DNA of 64,000 bases from Gemmatimonadaceae bacterium (GCA_030835125.1 JAUQWM010000063.1:1-64000), one strand, 5' to 3'; counted from the stretch's first letter, positions 15,627 through 24,876 are shown. Notes: generated by a model not told the origin, from the letters alone. Numbers and translations: made by a program.

Positions 15627-18328
15627 AGCGGCACTCCCTGCGCCGCCGACTGGTCAGCAATCCGCCGAAACAACTTCTGGGAGATCTTCTCGGTCAGCTC
15701 CTCACCGACCTCCTCCACCGACCTGCCGTCGGGCGCGACGGTGACCGGGCCGAAGTGCCATCCACCGTTGACGACGATTCCCGCCACTCCTCCGCTCCCA
15801 AGGCTCCCGCCTGAGCCCGGGAACCAGGTCCCGGTCTCACTGTCCATCGAGTCGAGGCCACCGGTCACCAGCTTGTCATCTTTGCCGAGGCCCAGCGTCC
15901 CGAAGTCGGCGGGGAGCATGGCGCCCGTACCGCCAACAGCGTCGGCCAGCGGAATCAGCAGCTTGAGCAGGTCGAGGAACTGACCGCCGTTCAGGTCCCC
16001 GAAGTCCTCGGCCGACAGCCCGCCCGTCTGCAACTTGCCGAACAGTCCGCGCAAGGCGCCGCCGGCGTCGCCGCTCTGCAACGCGGCCGCGATCGCGGGG
16101 GAGAACGACCCGAGTTGCGAGAGCTGGGCAAGCTGCTGGCCCTTGTCCTCGACACCGAAGACACCGAACCCCTCGGTAATCGATCGCAGTTGCGACTCGA
16201 AGTCCTGTCCGAATTGCCCGAACTCCACGTCGCCGAGACCCTTGCCGATCTGGCCGAGCGAGGCGCCAAAGGTCGCGGCACTCGTGAACGCGCCACCGAA
16301 CCCCAGGTCGCCGAGGATCTGCTTCGCCTCGGACAGCGACACGCCATTCTTGAGCAGTTCCCGGATGAAGAAGTCGAACGTCTTGATGTCCGTTTCGACC
16401 CGATCGCGGCCCTTGAGCTGGCCCGACGACTGCGCCTGCTCGGTCGCCGCAATCGCGGACTGGATGCCCTTGAACTGCTTGCCCGTGGCCGACAGATCGA
16501 GGTTCCCGACTTCGCGGGAGAGGCGGTCCAGCGCGTCCTTGTTCTGCGACAGCGCGGCCTTCATGGCCCGGTGGGCTTCGCTATTGCCGATGCCGGTGAT
16601 GACGTTGGCGAGGCCGCCCAGCACGCCCACGATGCCGCCCAGCGGGTCGACGCCGATCCGGGCGAGCGAGGAGCCGATGTTCAGGACCGAGTTCATGACG
16701 CTGGCCATCTCGCTGTTGACCGCGCCCGACGCTTGCGCCACGTCCAGCAGCGCACGCCCGAGCCCGACCGCGCCCTCGACCGTCTGCTGGAACTCGCCCT
16801 TCACGTCCTTCGCGGTCTCGCGGTTCTTCTCCAGCGCCTTGTTGTTCTCGTCGATCGACGCCTTGAGTTCTTCGGCCGGCGGCAGCAGGTCCGAGAGATC
16901 GCCCTTGACCAACCGGACGTTGCGGTCGATCTCCGCCCATTGCTCCTTGTGCTGGGCGAGATCGATCTTGCGGAGCGCCTCCTCGACCTTCTGGAACAGC
17001 GCCGCGGATTCCCGCGCCGCCTTCTCTCGCGCGATCGTGGTCTCGAGATGGCTGGCTTCAATCTCCTTGTTCGACTCCTTGACCAGTCGCGTCCGGGCGG
17101 AAGTTTCCTTCTTGACCGTCTCGGTCTGCGCTTCTTCGGTCTGGCGGACGCCGGTGCGAAGTTGCGTCCAGGCCTTCTCGTGCTGGGCGCGAGATTCCTC
17201 GAGCAACTTGCCGCCTTCGGCGACCGCGATCTCGCCAGCATCCTTCAGCGTTTTTCCCCACGCCACGCCGACGTCGATGCCGAACAGCTTGAGAACGCGA
17301 CCACCCGCCATGACGAACTCGCCGAGCTTCGCCTGCACGAGACCCACGGCGGACAGAGCAGCGCCAGAGAACGCCCGGAACCCGGCCGCGACTTCGCCAA
17401 TGAGGCCGAGGAGCCGGGCGAACAGCGAGCCGTTGCCGCCACCGATCGCGGCGAGGGCAGGCTGCATCGTCTGGACGATCGCCTTGCCGGTGTCGAAGAT
17501 CGCGGACCCCACCTCGCCGATCGCGGCGAAGAAGTCCCGGAACTTCTCCGCGTTGCGGCCGATCCAGCCGGCCAGCGATTCGAGCAGGGTGCCCGCACCG
17601 CCGAGGAAGTTGTTGAGCCCCTCGCCGCCCGTGACCACGCCACCGATCGCCTCCTTCACTTCGCCGAGCTGCTTGAAGACGTTCTCAAGCCGGCCCTGAA
17701 ATCCGGCCGCCTGGTCCTCGGCGGTCCCCTTCAACTTCTCGCCTAACGCCCCGACCGCGTCCGCGCTGCCCTTCAATTCGGGGAACAGCTTGGTCAACGC
17801 GGTCGTGTTGCCGGCCATTGCCTTGGCGACGATGTCCGAGGCCGCGCCGAGGTCCAGATTGCGCGCCGCGGCGAGGTCTGCGACGACCGCCATATTCTTC
17901 AGGCTGCCCTCGGCGTCCCCCGTGATCTGGATCATCCCCGTCAGGGCGTCCCGCAGGTCGTCGTCCGTGAACTTGGTCTGGCGGGCGAGCCCGGAAATCA
18001 CCTTGTCAATCGGCGCCTCGAGGTCCTTGTAGGACAGGCCGAGGTTGCCTAACGCATGTTGTAGCGCGTTGGTCGATCGTTCCGCCGCGCCCGCCTCGTT
18101 GATAGAGTCCTTGAAGAACCCGTAGACGGCCGCGCCCGCGTCCTTCACGAGGGAAAGCGCCATCGTGGCCACGCCGCCGGCAATGCCGCCAATCGCTGCC
18201 GCTGCACCGCCGCTAATCGTCTTCGCGCGGCCGGCGAACCCGGTCAGGTCCCGTTCCGCTTCCGCCGCACCACCCTTGACGTCTGATTGCGCGGTAATTC
18301 GGATTCTGACGTCGCCGTCGTTAGCCAT
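15623..18328 (-). CDS. Phage tail tape measure protein
   Basis: 901 aa; N-terminal AERDLTGFAGRAKTISGGAAAAIGGIAGGVATMALSLVKDAG, Gly/Ala hydrophobic stretches, coiled coil. Confidence 0.88.
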   Translation of the reverse strand: MANDGDVRIRITAQSDVKGGAAEAERDLTGFAGRAKTISGGAAAAIGGIAGGVATMALSLVKDAGAAVYGFFKDSINEAGAAERSTNALQHALGNLGLSYKDLEAPIDKVISGLARQTKFTDDDLRDALTGMIQITGDAEGSLKNMAVVADLAAARNLDLGAASDIVAKAMAGNTTALTKLFPELKGSADAVGALGEKLKGTAEDQAAGFQGRLENVFKQLGEVKEAIGGVVTGGEGLNNFLGGAGTLLESLAGWIGRNAEKFRDFFAAIGEVGSAIFDTGKAIVQTMQPALAAIGGGNGSLFARLLGLIGEVAAGFRAFSGAALSAVGLVQAKLGEFVMAGGRVLKLFGIDVGVAWGKTLKDAGEIAVAEGGKLLEESRAQHEKAWTQLRTGVRQTEEAQTETVKKETSARTRLVKESNKEIEASHLETTIAREKAARESAALFQKVEEALRKIDLAQHKEQWAEIDRNVRLVKGDLSDLLPPAEELKASIDENNKALEKNRETAKDVKGEFQQTVEGAVGLGRALLDVAQASGAVNSEMASVMNSVLNIGSSLARIGVDPLGGIVGVLGGLANVITGIGNSEAHRAMKAALSQNKDALDRLSREVGNLDLSATGKQFKGIQSAIAATEQAQSSGQLKGRDRVETDIKTFDFFIRELLKNGVSLSEAKQILGDLGFGGAFTSAATFGASLGQIGKGLGDVEFGQFGQDFESQLRSITEGFGVFGVEDKGQQLAQLSQLGSFSPAIAAALQSGDAGGALRGLFGKLQTGGLSAEDFGDLNGGQFLDLLKLLIPLADAVGGTGAMLPADFGTLGLGKDDKLVTGGLDSMDSETGTWFPGSGGSLGSGGVAGIVVNGGWHFGPVTVAPDGRSVEEVGEELTEKISQKLFRRIADQSAAQGVPL

Positions 18329-18671
18329 TCGTTAGGTTCTCCAGCGTCGTGCTGCTTGTGGGAGTGAACTGTCCGACCTGCACCAGCAGCGCTGCCACGG
18401 CCTCGCCGCGCTTCTCGGGTGTGCAGCGCATCAGGTGGCCAACGGGGTCGCCGCCGGGGCGGAAGTACGCCCAGCGCCACGGGAAGGCGGCACGGAGGAA
18501 ACGCCGCAGGCGGTACGTGCGGACGAGCCGCGAAGGATGCGCCCTACCGCGGATGAAGGCGTTCAGGGCACTGACCCCAACCGGGCGGGCGTGGTGCTCC
18601 TGCCCGCGAATGGTGACGGTGACGTTCGGTGTGTCGCGGCGCTCGCGGATCGCGTCCAGGTCGATAATCAC
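18321..18671 (-). CDS. Tail assembly-associated small protein (116 aa)
   Basis: Position directly upstream of tape measure with overlapping start. Confidence 0.5.
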   Translation of the reverse strand: MIIDLDAIRERRDTPNVTVTIRGQEHHARPVGVSALNAFIRGRAHPSRLVRTYRLRRFLRAAFPWRWAYFRPGGDPVGHLMRCTPEKRGEAVAALLVQVGQFTPTSSTTLENLTNG

Positions 18672-19273
18672 TTTGCGGTCCTCATGGCGTCCGCGAACCG
18701 CTTCGGGAAGGATTCCCGCGCGGCGGTGAGTGCCTGCTCGCTGGCATGATCGAGGGCAGGGCGAAGCACCGGCTTGATGCGGACGGTCCTGACGAGCAGG
18801 TAGAACGTGCGGACGGTCTTCGCTTTCCCGCGCCCCACTGCCTTGGCGAGCTGGGAGAGCCCATCCCTCGGCCCCTTGAAGAACGCCCCGGCGGCGACGA
18901 GTGCGCGCGGGCGCTGGCTGGTGGGGATTAAGTCCTTCTTGGTGCGTCGCACGGCCGACAGCGGAATGGCCAACTTGCCCTGCCCATCGGCCGGCCCGTG
19001 CTGGCCGCCGGTCAGGTGCTTGCTGAGGAACTTCGCGGCATCGGTCGTCCCGACTTCCGCGACGAGGTTGGCCTTTGTGCTCCGCGTCAGGCGCGCGCCG
19101 TGCATCCGGAAGAACTCCGGGCGTCGCAGGGTGAAGCGATCCGCGTACTCGCCGAGCAGCGCCTTCTGGCCCGCGATCGCGCCGTCGTTCAGGGATTGCG
19201 ACGCGGCGAAGTTTGACTGCTTCGCGATGTTCGCGAGCTTGGATTGTGCGCCAGTCATATCGACGGTCGTCAT
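18668..19273 (-). CDS. HK97 gp10-like tail component (201 aa)
   Basis: Start MTTVDMTGAQSKLANIAKQSNFAASQ; LVRTVRIKPVLRPALDHASEQALTAARESFPKRFADAM. Confidence 0.5.
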   Translation of the reverse strand: MTTVDMTGAQSKLANIAKQSNFAASQSLNDGAIAGQKALLGEYADRFTLRRPEFFRMHGARLTRSTKANLVAEVGTTDAAKFLSKHLTGGQHGPADGQGKLAIPLSAVRRTKKDLIPTSQRPRALVAAGAFFKGPRDGLSQLAKAVGRGKAKTVRTFYLLVRTVRIKPVLRPALDHASEQALTAARESFPKRFADAMRTAK

Positions 19274-19593
19274 CGAACGATCTCCTGTACGAGGGGGGAG
19301 GTACGTTCGCGGAGTGCCTGCTGGAGACGCTCGAGGAGCTGCTGAGCGATGTCGTCCTGCTCGCTCTCCGGGAGTCGGTCCCACCGGGTTGCCGGCGAGC
19401 CTAACCAGAGCCAGCTCATGCGCGCCTCGCCCGCATGGGCAGCGATGTAGCCTTTGACCAGGACCCGCCGCTGTCGCGGGGTGGCACTCGTCAGGCTCGA
19501 CACGATTCCGGGGAGCGCACTGGTGGGGATCCTGACGTCGGTGTCGCGCGCGCCAGGTCCGAGGCGGATGGAGAGAACGAGAACGATGCTCAC
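19270..19593 (-). CDS. Hypothetical phage protein (107 aa)
   Basis: ATGA overlap with downstream gene. Confidence 0.5.
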   Translation of the reverse strand: MSIVLVLSIRLGPGARDTDVRIPTSALPGIVSSLTSATPRQRRVLVKGYIAAHAGEARMSWLWLGSPATRWDRLPESEQDDIAQQLLERLQQALRERTSPLVQEIVR

Positions 19594-19820
19594 GGGAACC
19601 TCCGCGATGCGGGCGAGTGTCGGCGTTGTTGTGCGGGCGCGCGGGAGCCGGCGAGCTCGTCGCCGAGCACGAGGACCGCTGGCGGGAGTTTGTTGGCCCG
19701 GGCGAGTCTGTTGGCATCGTCCTGGCTCTCCGCGTCGAACTCGATCGGGATGCCAGCCTCGCCGAGGTAGGGCACAAGCCGGCCGGTCACGGGGTCGGGA
19801 ACCATGGCGGCGAACCTCAT
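19590..19820 (-). CDS. Hypothetical phage protein (76 aa)
   Basis: MRFAAMVPDPVTGRLVPYLGEAGIPIEFDAESQDDANRLARANK; ATGA overlaps both sides. Confidence 0.5.
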   Translation of the reverse strand: MRFAAMVPDPVTGRLVPYLGEAGIPIEFDAESQDDANRLARANKLPPAVLVLGDELAGSRAPAQQRRHSPASRRFP

Positions 19821-20734
19821 GGCCGCGGTCCTTCGCCTAACGGTGACGTCGCGTAGCGGTCGCGCTCGGGAACTTCCTGAACGCGGAGGGTCCGATAGTC
19901 CCAGGCGACGGGGATCTTCGGTTGCGGGCCGTGACGGTTCTTGGCGACTAGCAGGTTGGTCGTCGCACCCGTCGGCGTGCGGTTGAAGTTGGAAAAGTCG
20001 AGTAGCAGCACCTGGTCGGCGTCTTCGTCCAGTGAGCCGCCTTTCAACGCCTCGATGCCTGGTTCCTCGGTCTTTTGCGTGAGCGCGCCCCGGTTCATCT
20101 GCGACAGGGCGAGCACGGTGAGACCGGTCTCGAAGGCCAGCTCCTGCAGCCGGCCGGACACGGCCTGCGTGCGCTCGAACATGCCCGGGTATTCGGCGCG
20201 ACCGATGAGCTGCACGTAGTCGACCACGGCGAGGGAGCACCCTTCGTCGGCGGCCTGACGGAGCGCGACGGTCAAACCGGCCATACTGCGAGGCGGACGG
20301 TCGCAGAGGGTGAGCCGGCCGAGAAGGCCCGCATCACGTATCGCGTACATTGCGCTCTCGAACGTGCCCGCGTCGAATTGCGCCCCGCGTTCGATTCGCC
20401 GGAGGTCGCAGCCCGTGGCGATCCCGATAAAGCGCGTGACGAGCTGCGCGCGGCTCATCTCGAGGCTGTAGAACATCACGGACCGCTTGTCGCGCATGGC
20501 GGCGAGCGTGACGTTGAGTGCGAGCGCCGACTTTCCCGCGCCCGGCTTGCCGGCGACGACGACCTGCCAACCCTTCGCGAGCCCGAGACCGCCGCCCTCG
20601 CCGCGACAAGCGGCGTTCCACGTCGGAAGCGACGTCGGGACCGTGTCGGTGACGGGCTTCGCGTGCTCGCGACGCATGACCTCGAGGTCGATCCAGTTCA
20701 CGAGCTCGAGTGCCACCATCGGGGCGTCAGCCAT
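19817..20734 (-). CDS. DnaB-like replicative helicase
   Basis: VVAGKPGAGKSALALN Walker A; FYSLEMSRAQLVTRFIG; LAVVDYVQLIGR; LSQMNRGALTQ. Confidence 0.9.
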   Translation of the reverse strand: MADAPMVALELVNWIDLEVMRREHAKPVTDTVPTSLPTWNAACRGEGGGLGLAKGWQVVVAGKPGAGKSALALNVTLAAMRDKRSVMFYSLEMSRAQLVTRFIGIATGCDLRRIERGAQFDAGTFESAMYAIRDAGLLGRLTLCDRPPRSMAGLTVALRQAADEGCSLAVVDYVQLIGRAEYPGMFERTQAVSGRLQELAFETGLTVLALSQMNRGALTQKTEEPGIEALKGGSLDEDADQVLLLDFSNFNRTPTGATTNLLVAKNRHGPQPKIPVAWDYRTLRVQEVPERDRYATSPLGEGPRP

Positions 20735-21671
20735 AGGCCTCAGCCACCTCCGCCGGCGAGCAGTAGCTCGTGCCCGTCGAGCGGTTCGAGGTGCCCACGC
20801 TGCCCCAGTCCTCCGCGAATCGCCGGTCAGGGCCGAAGAACGTCGCGGCCTGCATCACGAACTCAGTGTCAGTCTTCCCGCTCTGGTCGCAGTACGTGGC
20901 GTACCGCCGCACCCCTTCAAGCATCTCCGTGGCGGTCGTGCCTTCGCGGAGGCGAGCGCGCCAGCTCTTGCGCGCGCGGTCCTTCGGGTTTCCACCCTGC
21001 CGCTTCGGGTAGGCCACCCACGCCTGGTCAAAGAGCGGCTCGGGCTCGTCCGGCTTCCGCTGCTTCGGGGAGGGGCGCGCCCCCAGCGCGCCCCCATGCC
21101 CTTCGGATGCCATCAACACTCTGTCTTCTGTCTTCTGTAATCGCGATGGCATGGGGGATGCCATGCCCGAGGTATCCTCATGGCTATCCGATGGCATGGG
21201 GTATGCCATGAGGATGGCATCGGCATCGGGGAAGAACGCGGCGTACTCGCGAATGAACGCACCGACCAGGGCCAGGCGCGGAAGGCCGGCGACGTGTTGC
21301 TGAACCGACGCGCGGTGATTCGGGTTGCTGGCCTTCAGGCTGGGCTCGTATTCGAGCTGGCCGACGATCCAGAGGACGTTCCCTTCGCGCCGGATCCATC
21401 CACCCGCTTCCAACTCATTGAGTGCGGCGCCGATGTCCTTCACGGAAAGCCCGGTCTGTGCAGCGAGCTCCTCGAGCAGGGCGCGCGGATAGCGCGGCTC
21501 GATCCCAGCTGGCCCCATGCCGATTTTCAGGGTCAGGAGCACGAGGCGTGACTCAGCGGTGAGCCGCTGATAGTCAGGCCCGTCGATCAGGACTCGAGCG
21601 ATCCCGCGATATGCTCCTCGTGATGCGGCCACCGTCAGCGACCCCCGAGAAACGCGATCGCAGCATCGCAC
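20727..21671 (-). CDS. Phage replication initiator (lambda O-like architecture)
   Basis: N-terminal winged-helix-like region; C-terminal FDQAWVAYPKRQGGNPKDRARKSWRARL...TFFGPDRRFAEDW; upstream of DnaB; carries iteron-like repeats. Confidence 0.7.
   Translation of the reverse strand: MRCCDRVSRGSLTVAASRGAYRGIARVLIDGPDYQRLTAESRLVLLTLKIGMGPAGIEPRYPRALLEELAAQTGLSVKDIGAALNELEAGGWIRREGNVLWIVGQLEYEPSLKASNPNHRASVQQHVAGLPRLALVGAFIREYAAFFPDADAILMAYPMPSDSHEDTSGMASPMPSRLQKTEDRVLMASEGHGGALGARPSPKQRKPDEPEPLFDQAWVAYPKRQGGNPKDRARKSWRARLREGTTATEMLEGVRRYATYCDQSGKTDTEFVMQAATFFGPDRRFAEDWGSVGTSNRSTGTSYCSPAEVAEAYG
21105..21220. promoter_or_regulatory. Putative replication origin: iteron-like palindromes
   Basis: ATGGCAT/ATGCCAT heptamer six times, including ATGGCATGGGGGATGCCAT (21146-21164) and ATGGCATGGGGTATGCCAT (21191-21209). 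Confidence 0.65.
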
Positions 21672-21967
21672 CGCTCATCGACCTGTTCCCGCGCCGGCCG
21701 CCAGGTCTTCGCCGCCTTTGCCCGGATGGCGCTCTCCCGGAGAGCGTCGCCCTCGGCAAGGAACAGGTCGACGTCGGGCACGAGCTCGAGGCGCGCGGCA
21801 CCATGTACAGAGGCCACAAGGAATCTCCCGCCGACCGCCGTCATGGAGGCGCTGAGGATCACCCGGTCGCCGATCGATCCTTCGACGTCGACAGTCCAGG
21901 CGCGAACAGGCGCCATAGTCGTGCCGACTGGCGCGCGGTCGTGGTCTTCGCGATCTTTTCTGTACAT
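21635..21967 (-). CDS. Hypothetical protein
   Basis: Start taken at MYRKDREDHDRAPVG; same direction as replication genes. Confidence 0.45.
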   Translation of the reverse strand: MYRKDREDHDRAPVGTTMAPVRAWTVDVEGSIGDRVILSASMTAVGGRFLVASVHGAARLELVPDVDLFLAEGDALRESAIRAKAAKTWRPAREQVDERCDAAIAFLGGR

Positions 21968-22272
21968 CTCTGTTGCCCTCCCGCGGGCGATTGGATGGAG
22001 GCCGGCGCCCAAACGCTGGCCTCGTTGTCTTTCAGCAGTGTGGGTGTTTCCCGATGCCGCTTACCAGTCCTTGCAAGCCTCTGCGGACAAACAGCACTCT
22101 TCAAACACGCTGCCTTCCAGCACGGGCAGGATTCGCCGCGACGCGTTTTACCGGCTGTCCGGCCGGGCTGACCTGAGTGTCGGCCGCGCCGGGCGATCCT
22201 GTATGAAGACAGCCCGCGCCAGCCGAAGGGGCCAAGGAGCCGAGGCGTCGCGGAGCTGGTGAAGCTTCATCG

Positions 22273-22476
22273 TTAGGCTTCGCCCGAGTCTGACGTCGAG
22301 CGCCGAGTGTTGGCGTCGAGGAACGCCTCGATGGCGGACGGTCTGTACAGCACACGCGCGCCGACTTTCACGAACTCGGGGGAACGGCCGGCGACGCGCC
22401 ACGCCGCCAGCGTTTGCGGCTTCACGCCCAACGCCTCTGCGGCAGACCGGCTGTCGAGCAGGGTCTCTATTGACAC
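22273..22476 (-). CDS. HTH_17/AlpA-type excisionase-like DNA-binding protein
   Basis: LDSRSAAEALGVKPQTLAAWRVAGRSPEFVKVGARVLYRPSAIEAFLDANTR. Confidence 0.88.
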   Translation of the reverse strand: MSIETLLDSRSAAEALGVKPQTLAAWRVAGRSPEFVKVGARVLYRPSAIEAFLDANTRRSTSDSGEA

Positions 22477-22520
22477 GTTTGGAACCTCGTGGCTGACGGT
22501 GAACGCGCCTAGATTGGCTT

Positions 22521-23159
22521 ATGGCCAGCGTTCGACCTAATTCAAAGGCAGCGCAGCGGGGGAAGCCTGCGGGCAGCATGCGGGTCGACTACTGCCGCGT
22601 GTTGGACCGTGGTGCGCTCGGCCGGTTCGTCCGGTGGCTGGTGGACCGCGCCGGCGGCATCAGGCCGTTGCATACCAGAACAGGCCTGCCAGTAGCCTCG
22701 GTTCACGACTGGCTAAATTGTCGCCGAAACGAAATGGCGCCGCGGACCCGCCTCGCTCTACGTCAGGCAGTGTGGCGAGCTGGCAGGCACCCATCGACGC
22801 AACCGGGCCCGCAGGGAGACTCCGAGTACGATCGCCTTCAGCGACTCCTCGACCGTGGTGTCGGTGCCGCGCCACCGGCTCACCATCCGGTGGCAAGCTC
22901 CCGCGGCCGCTGGCGGTTCATCGCGTCGGGGGTGGAGTGGGTCGACCTATCGTACGATCTGCCGCAGCGTACCAGTCGGTCGCTCGACGTAGGGCGTATA
23001 CCACCTGGCTTGTGGAAAAAATGGCCGTTTGGAGAGTGGAGGCGAGCAACGCCTCGACAAGCCAGTCTCCTGAAAGCGAGTAACCCCGCAAACTGGATTC
23101 AGGACGCTCGAGCGCTCCCGGATGGACGCATCGTTCTATGCTTCCTTGCGCCTCCCTGA
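22521..23159 (+). CDS. Putative element regulator / hypothetical (212 aa)
   Basis: Divergent from the excisionase-like gene; HTH-like PLHTRTGLPVASVHDWLN. Confidence 0.5.
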   Translation: MASVRPNSKAAQRGKPAGSMRVDYCRVLDRGALGRFVRWLVDRAGGIRPLHTRTGLPVASVHDWLNCRRNEMAPRTRLALRQAVWRAGRHPSTQPGPQGDSEYDRLQRLLDRGVGAAPPAHHPVASSRGRWRFIASGVEWVDLSYDLPQRTSRSLDVGRIPPGLWKKWPFGEWRRATPRQASLLKASNPANWIQDARALPDGRIVLCFLAPP

Positions 23160-23375
23160 CCTCGGGGGCGGCGGTGCGGCGGATGCGGCGGGCTTGGGCG
23201 GCCATGTTGCGATGTACGCCGAGTCGACGTGCTGCGTCACCGAGGGAGACCGGAGGACGTGATGCACTTATTTGTGCATCATCTTTCTGGCTTTGCACCC
23301 GCCCCCGCTTCATCGTCGCCAGCCGCTCCGCATACGCCGCCCGCTGCGAGGCCGTGTAGTGCGTCCGTAGCAGGT

Positions 23376-24662
23376 TCAGCGCATGCGTTTTCGCTTCAGT
23401 GGGGTGACGGGTGTGGATGGCGCCGCAGCCATGGCCCGCGCGATCGCACCGGCCGTTTCGTCAGCCGCCCGCCTCATCGGGTCGTCGGCGAGGTGCGCGT
23501 ACTTCGCCGAAGTGCTGACCTGGCGATGGCCCAGCAGCTTTCCAATCACTAGCAGGGGTTGACCCGCGGCGGCCGCGCCTGACGCGAAGCTATGCCGCAG
23601 ATCATGAAGCCGGACGTCGGGAAGTCCGGCAGCGACGCGCACCGATGACCAGAGCCGCTTCACATTGTCCAGGTGCGCTCCTTTGACTCGGCCCGGAAAG
23701 ACATGTGGGTTGCCCTGCACGTGCGGCAGGTTCGCCAGCAGTTCCTTCGCCGCGCCACCGAGGGGACGCACCGAGGGGCCAGTCTTCGTCATGCCGAGTC
23801 GCAGGAACCCGCGCTCGAGGTCGACCGCATCCCAGCGGAGGGACAGCACTTCCCCGCTCCGCGCGCCCGTCAAGGCCATGAGTCGAAGCGCCGCGATCGC
23901 GAACGGATCGGCAGGCGTTGGAACGTCGGCTGACTTCGGCCGGTTCTTGCCACCCTTCTGCCGTCGCAAGTGCTCGGGGGCCACGAGCCCGACCTTCTCG
24001 GCCTTCGCCAAGGCGTCGCCCAGGGCCGAGAACTCCGCTGGGGTGAGGAATCGTTCCTTGCCCTTCTCCGCGTATCGCTCGAGGCCGCGCGTCGGGTTCA
24101 CGTGCGTCGGAATCGCCCCTTGGCGCCCCGCGTACGAGAAGAACGCACCGAGCAACGCCGCCACACGGTTCGCGGTCACCGGCTTGTCGCTGAGCTTCCG
24201 GTGCAGCTTCGCCACGTCAGCGAGCGTGATGCTGGCGACCTTCCGGGTCCCGAACATCGGCACAACGTATGCCTCCCACTGCTCCCGATACTTTCGCGTC
24301 GTGGCAGGACTCCGGAGCGCCTCGACGTGCGCTAGATAGTCGACGCCAAGCTCGGCGACGGTTGGAGCGTTGCGCGCGGTCACACGCTGGCTGGCGGGAT
24401 CCTCGCCCTTGGCGACGTCGCCCAGGTGCTGCTTCGCGAGTTGCCGCGCCTGCTCGATCGTGATAGCGCCATGCCGGCCAAGCGTCACTCGACGGAATCG
24501 GCGCGAGCCCTGCGCGCGAAACCCGACGACGTAGACCTTGCGTCCGCTCGGCTGCACACGCACACCGAACCCGGGGAGCGTCGCGTCCCACGTGAAGTAG
24601 TCGCCGTCGGTTCGAGGGCGCAGCGCCTCGACGGCGCGTTTCGTCAGCTTGGTAGTCGTCAT
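23376..24662 (-). CDS. Tyrosine-type site-specific integrase
   Basis: 428 aa; ALTGARSGEVLSLRW; LHDLRHSFASGAAAAGQPLLVIGKLLGHRQVSTSAKYAHL. Confidence 0.96.
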   Translation of the reverse strand: MTTTKLTKRAVEALRPRTDGDYFTWDATLPGFGVRVQPSGRKVYVVGFRAQGSRRFRRVTLGRHGAITIEQARQLAKQHLGDVAKGEDPASQRVTARNAPTVAELGVDYLAHVEALRSPATTRKYREQWEAYVVPMFGTRKVASITLADVAKLHRKLSDKPVTANRVAALLGAFFSYAGRQGAIPTHVNPTRGLERYAEKGKERFLTPAEFSALGDALAKAEKVGLVAPEHLRRQKGGKNRPKSADVPTPADPFAIAALRLMALTGARSGEVLSLRWDAVDLERGFLRLGMTKTGPSVRPLGGAAKELLANLPHVQGNPHVFPGRVKGAHLDNVKRLWSSVRVAAGLPDVRLHDLRHSFASGAAAAGQPLLVIGKLLGHRQVSTSAKYAHLADDPMRRAADETAGAIARAMAAAPSTPVTPLKRKRMR

Positions 24663-24688
24663 GTTGCAACCCCGGTGTCTGGAGGCTC

Positions 24689-24718
24689 AGGAAGCCAATA
24701 GGAAGCCACAGGAAGCCA
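24689..24718 (+). promoter_or_regulatory. Three direct AGGAAGCCA repeats (putative integrase arm sites, right)
   Basis: 24689-24697, 24700-24708, 24710-24718; upstream of the integrase start codon. Confidence 0.75.
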
Positions 24719-24814
24719 TTCGCGTCTATCGGCAGGAATTGTCCCTGAGCCGTAACGCCCTGTGTTGTCTACGGTTGGGAATCTACGTCCATTCCGGGGA
24801 ATGCGCCATTCCGG

Positions 24815-24859
24815 GACTGTTAATCACCGGGTCGCAGGTTCGAGTCCTGCCTCGGGAGC
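24815..24859 (+). repeat. attR: 45-bp copy of tRNA-Asn 3' end
   Basis: Identical to 10633-10677. Confidence 0.95.
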
Positions 24860-24876
24860 TCGCTGATCAAGGACTC

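Larger units (their letters stand above)
10633..24859. mobile_element. Integrative element / satellite-like prophage inserted in tRNA-Asn
   Basis: 45-bp direct repeat at both ends, tyrosine integrase at right end, replication, tail, TerS-like and cargo genes. Confidence 0.9.

Noticed and set aside
16035-17746. Two long plus-strand ORFs (554 and 543 aa) antisense to the tape measure gene
   Set aside because: Composition is the mirror of an Ala/Glu/Lys-rich coiled-coil gene; no motifs, no RBS.
22148-22579. 143-aa minus-strand ORF covering the excisionase region
   Set aside because: Overlaps the well-supported HTH_17 gene in another frame; Arg-rich noise.
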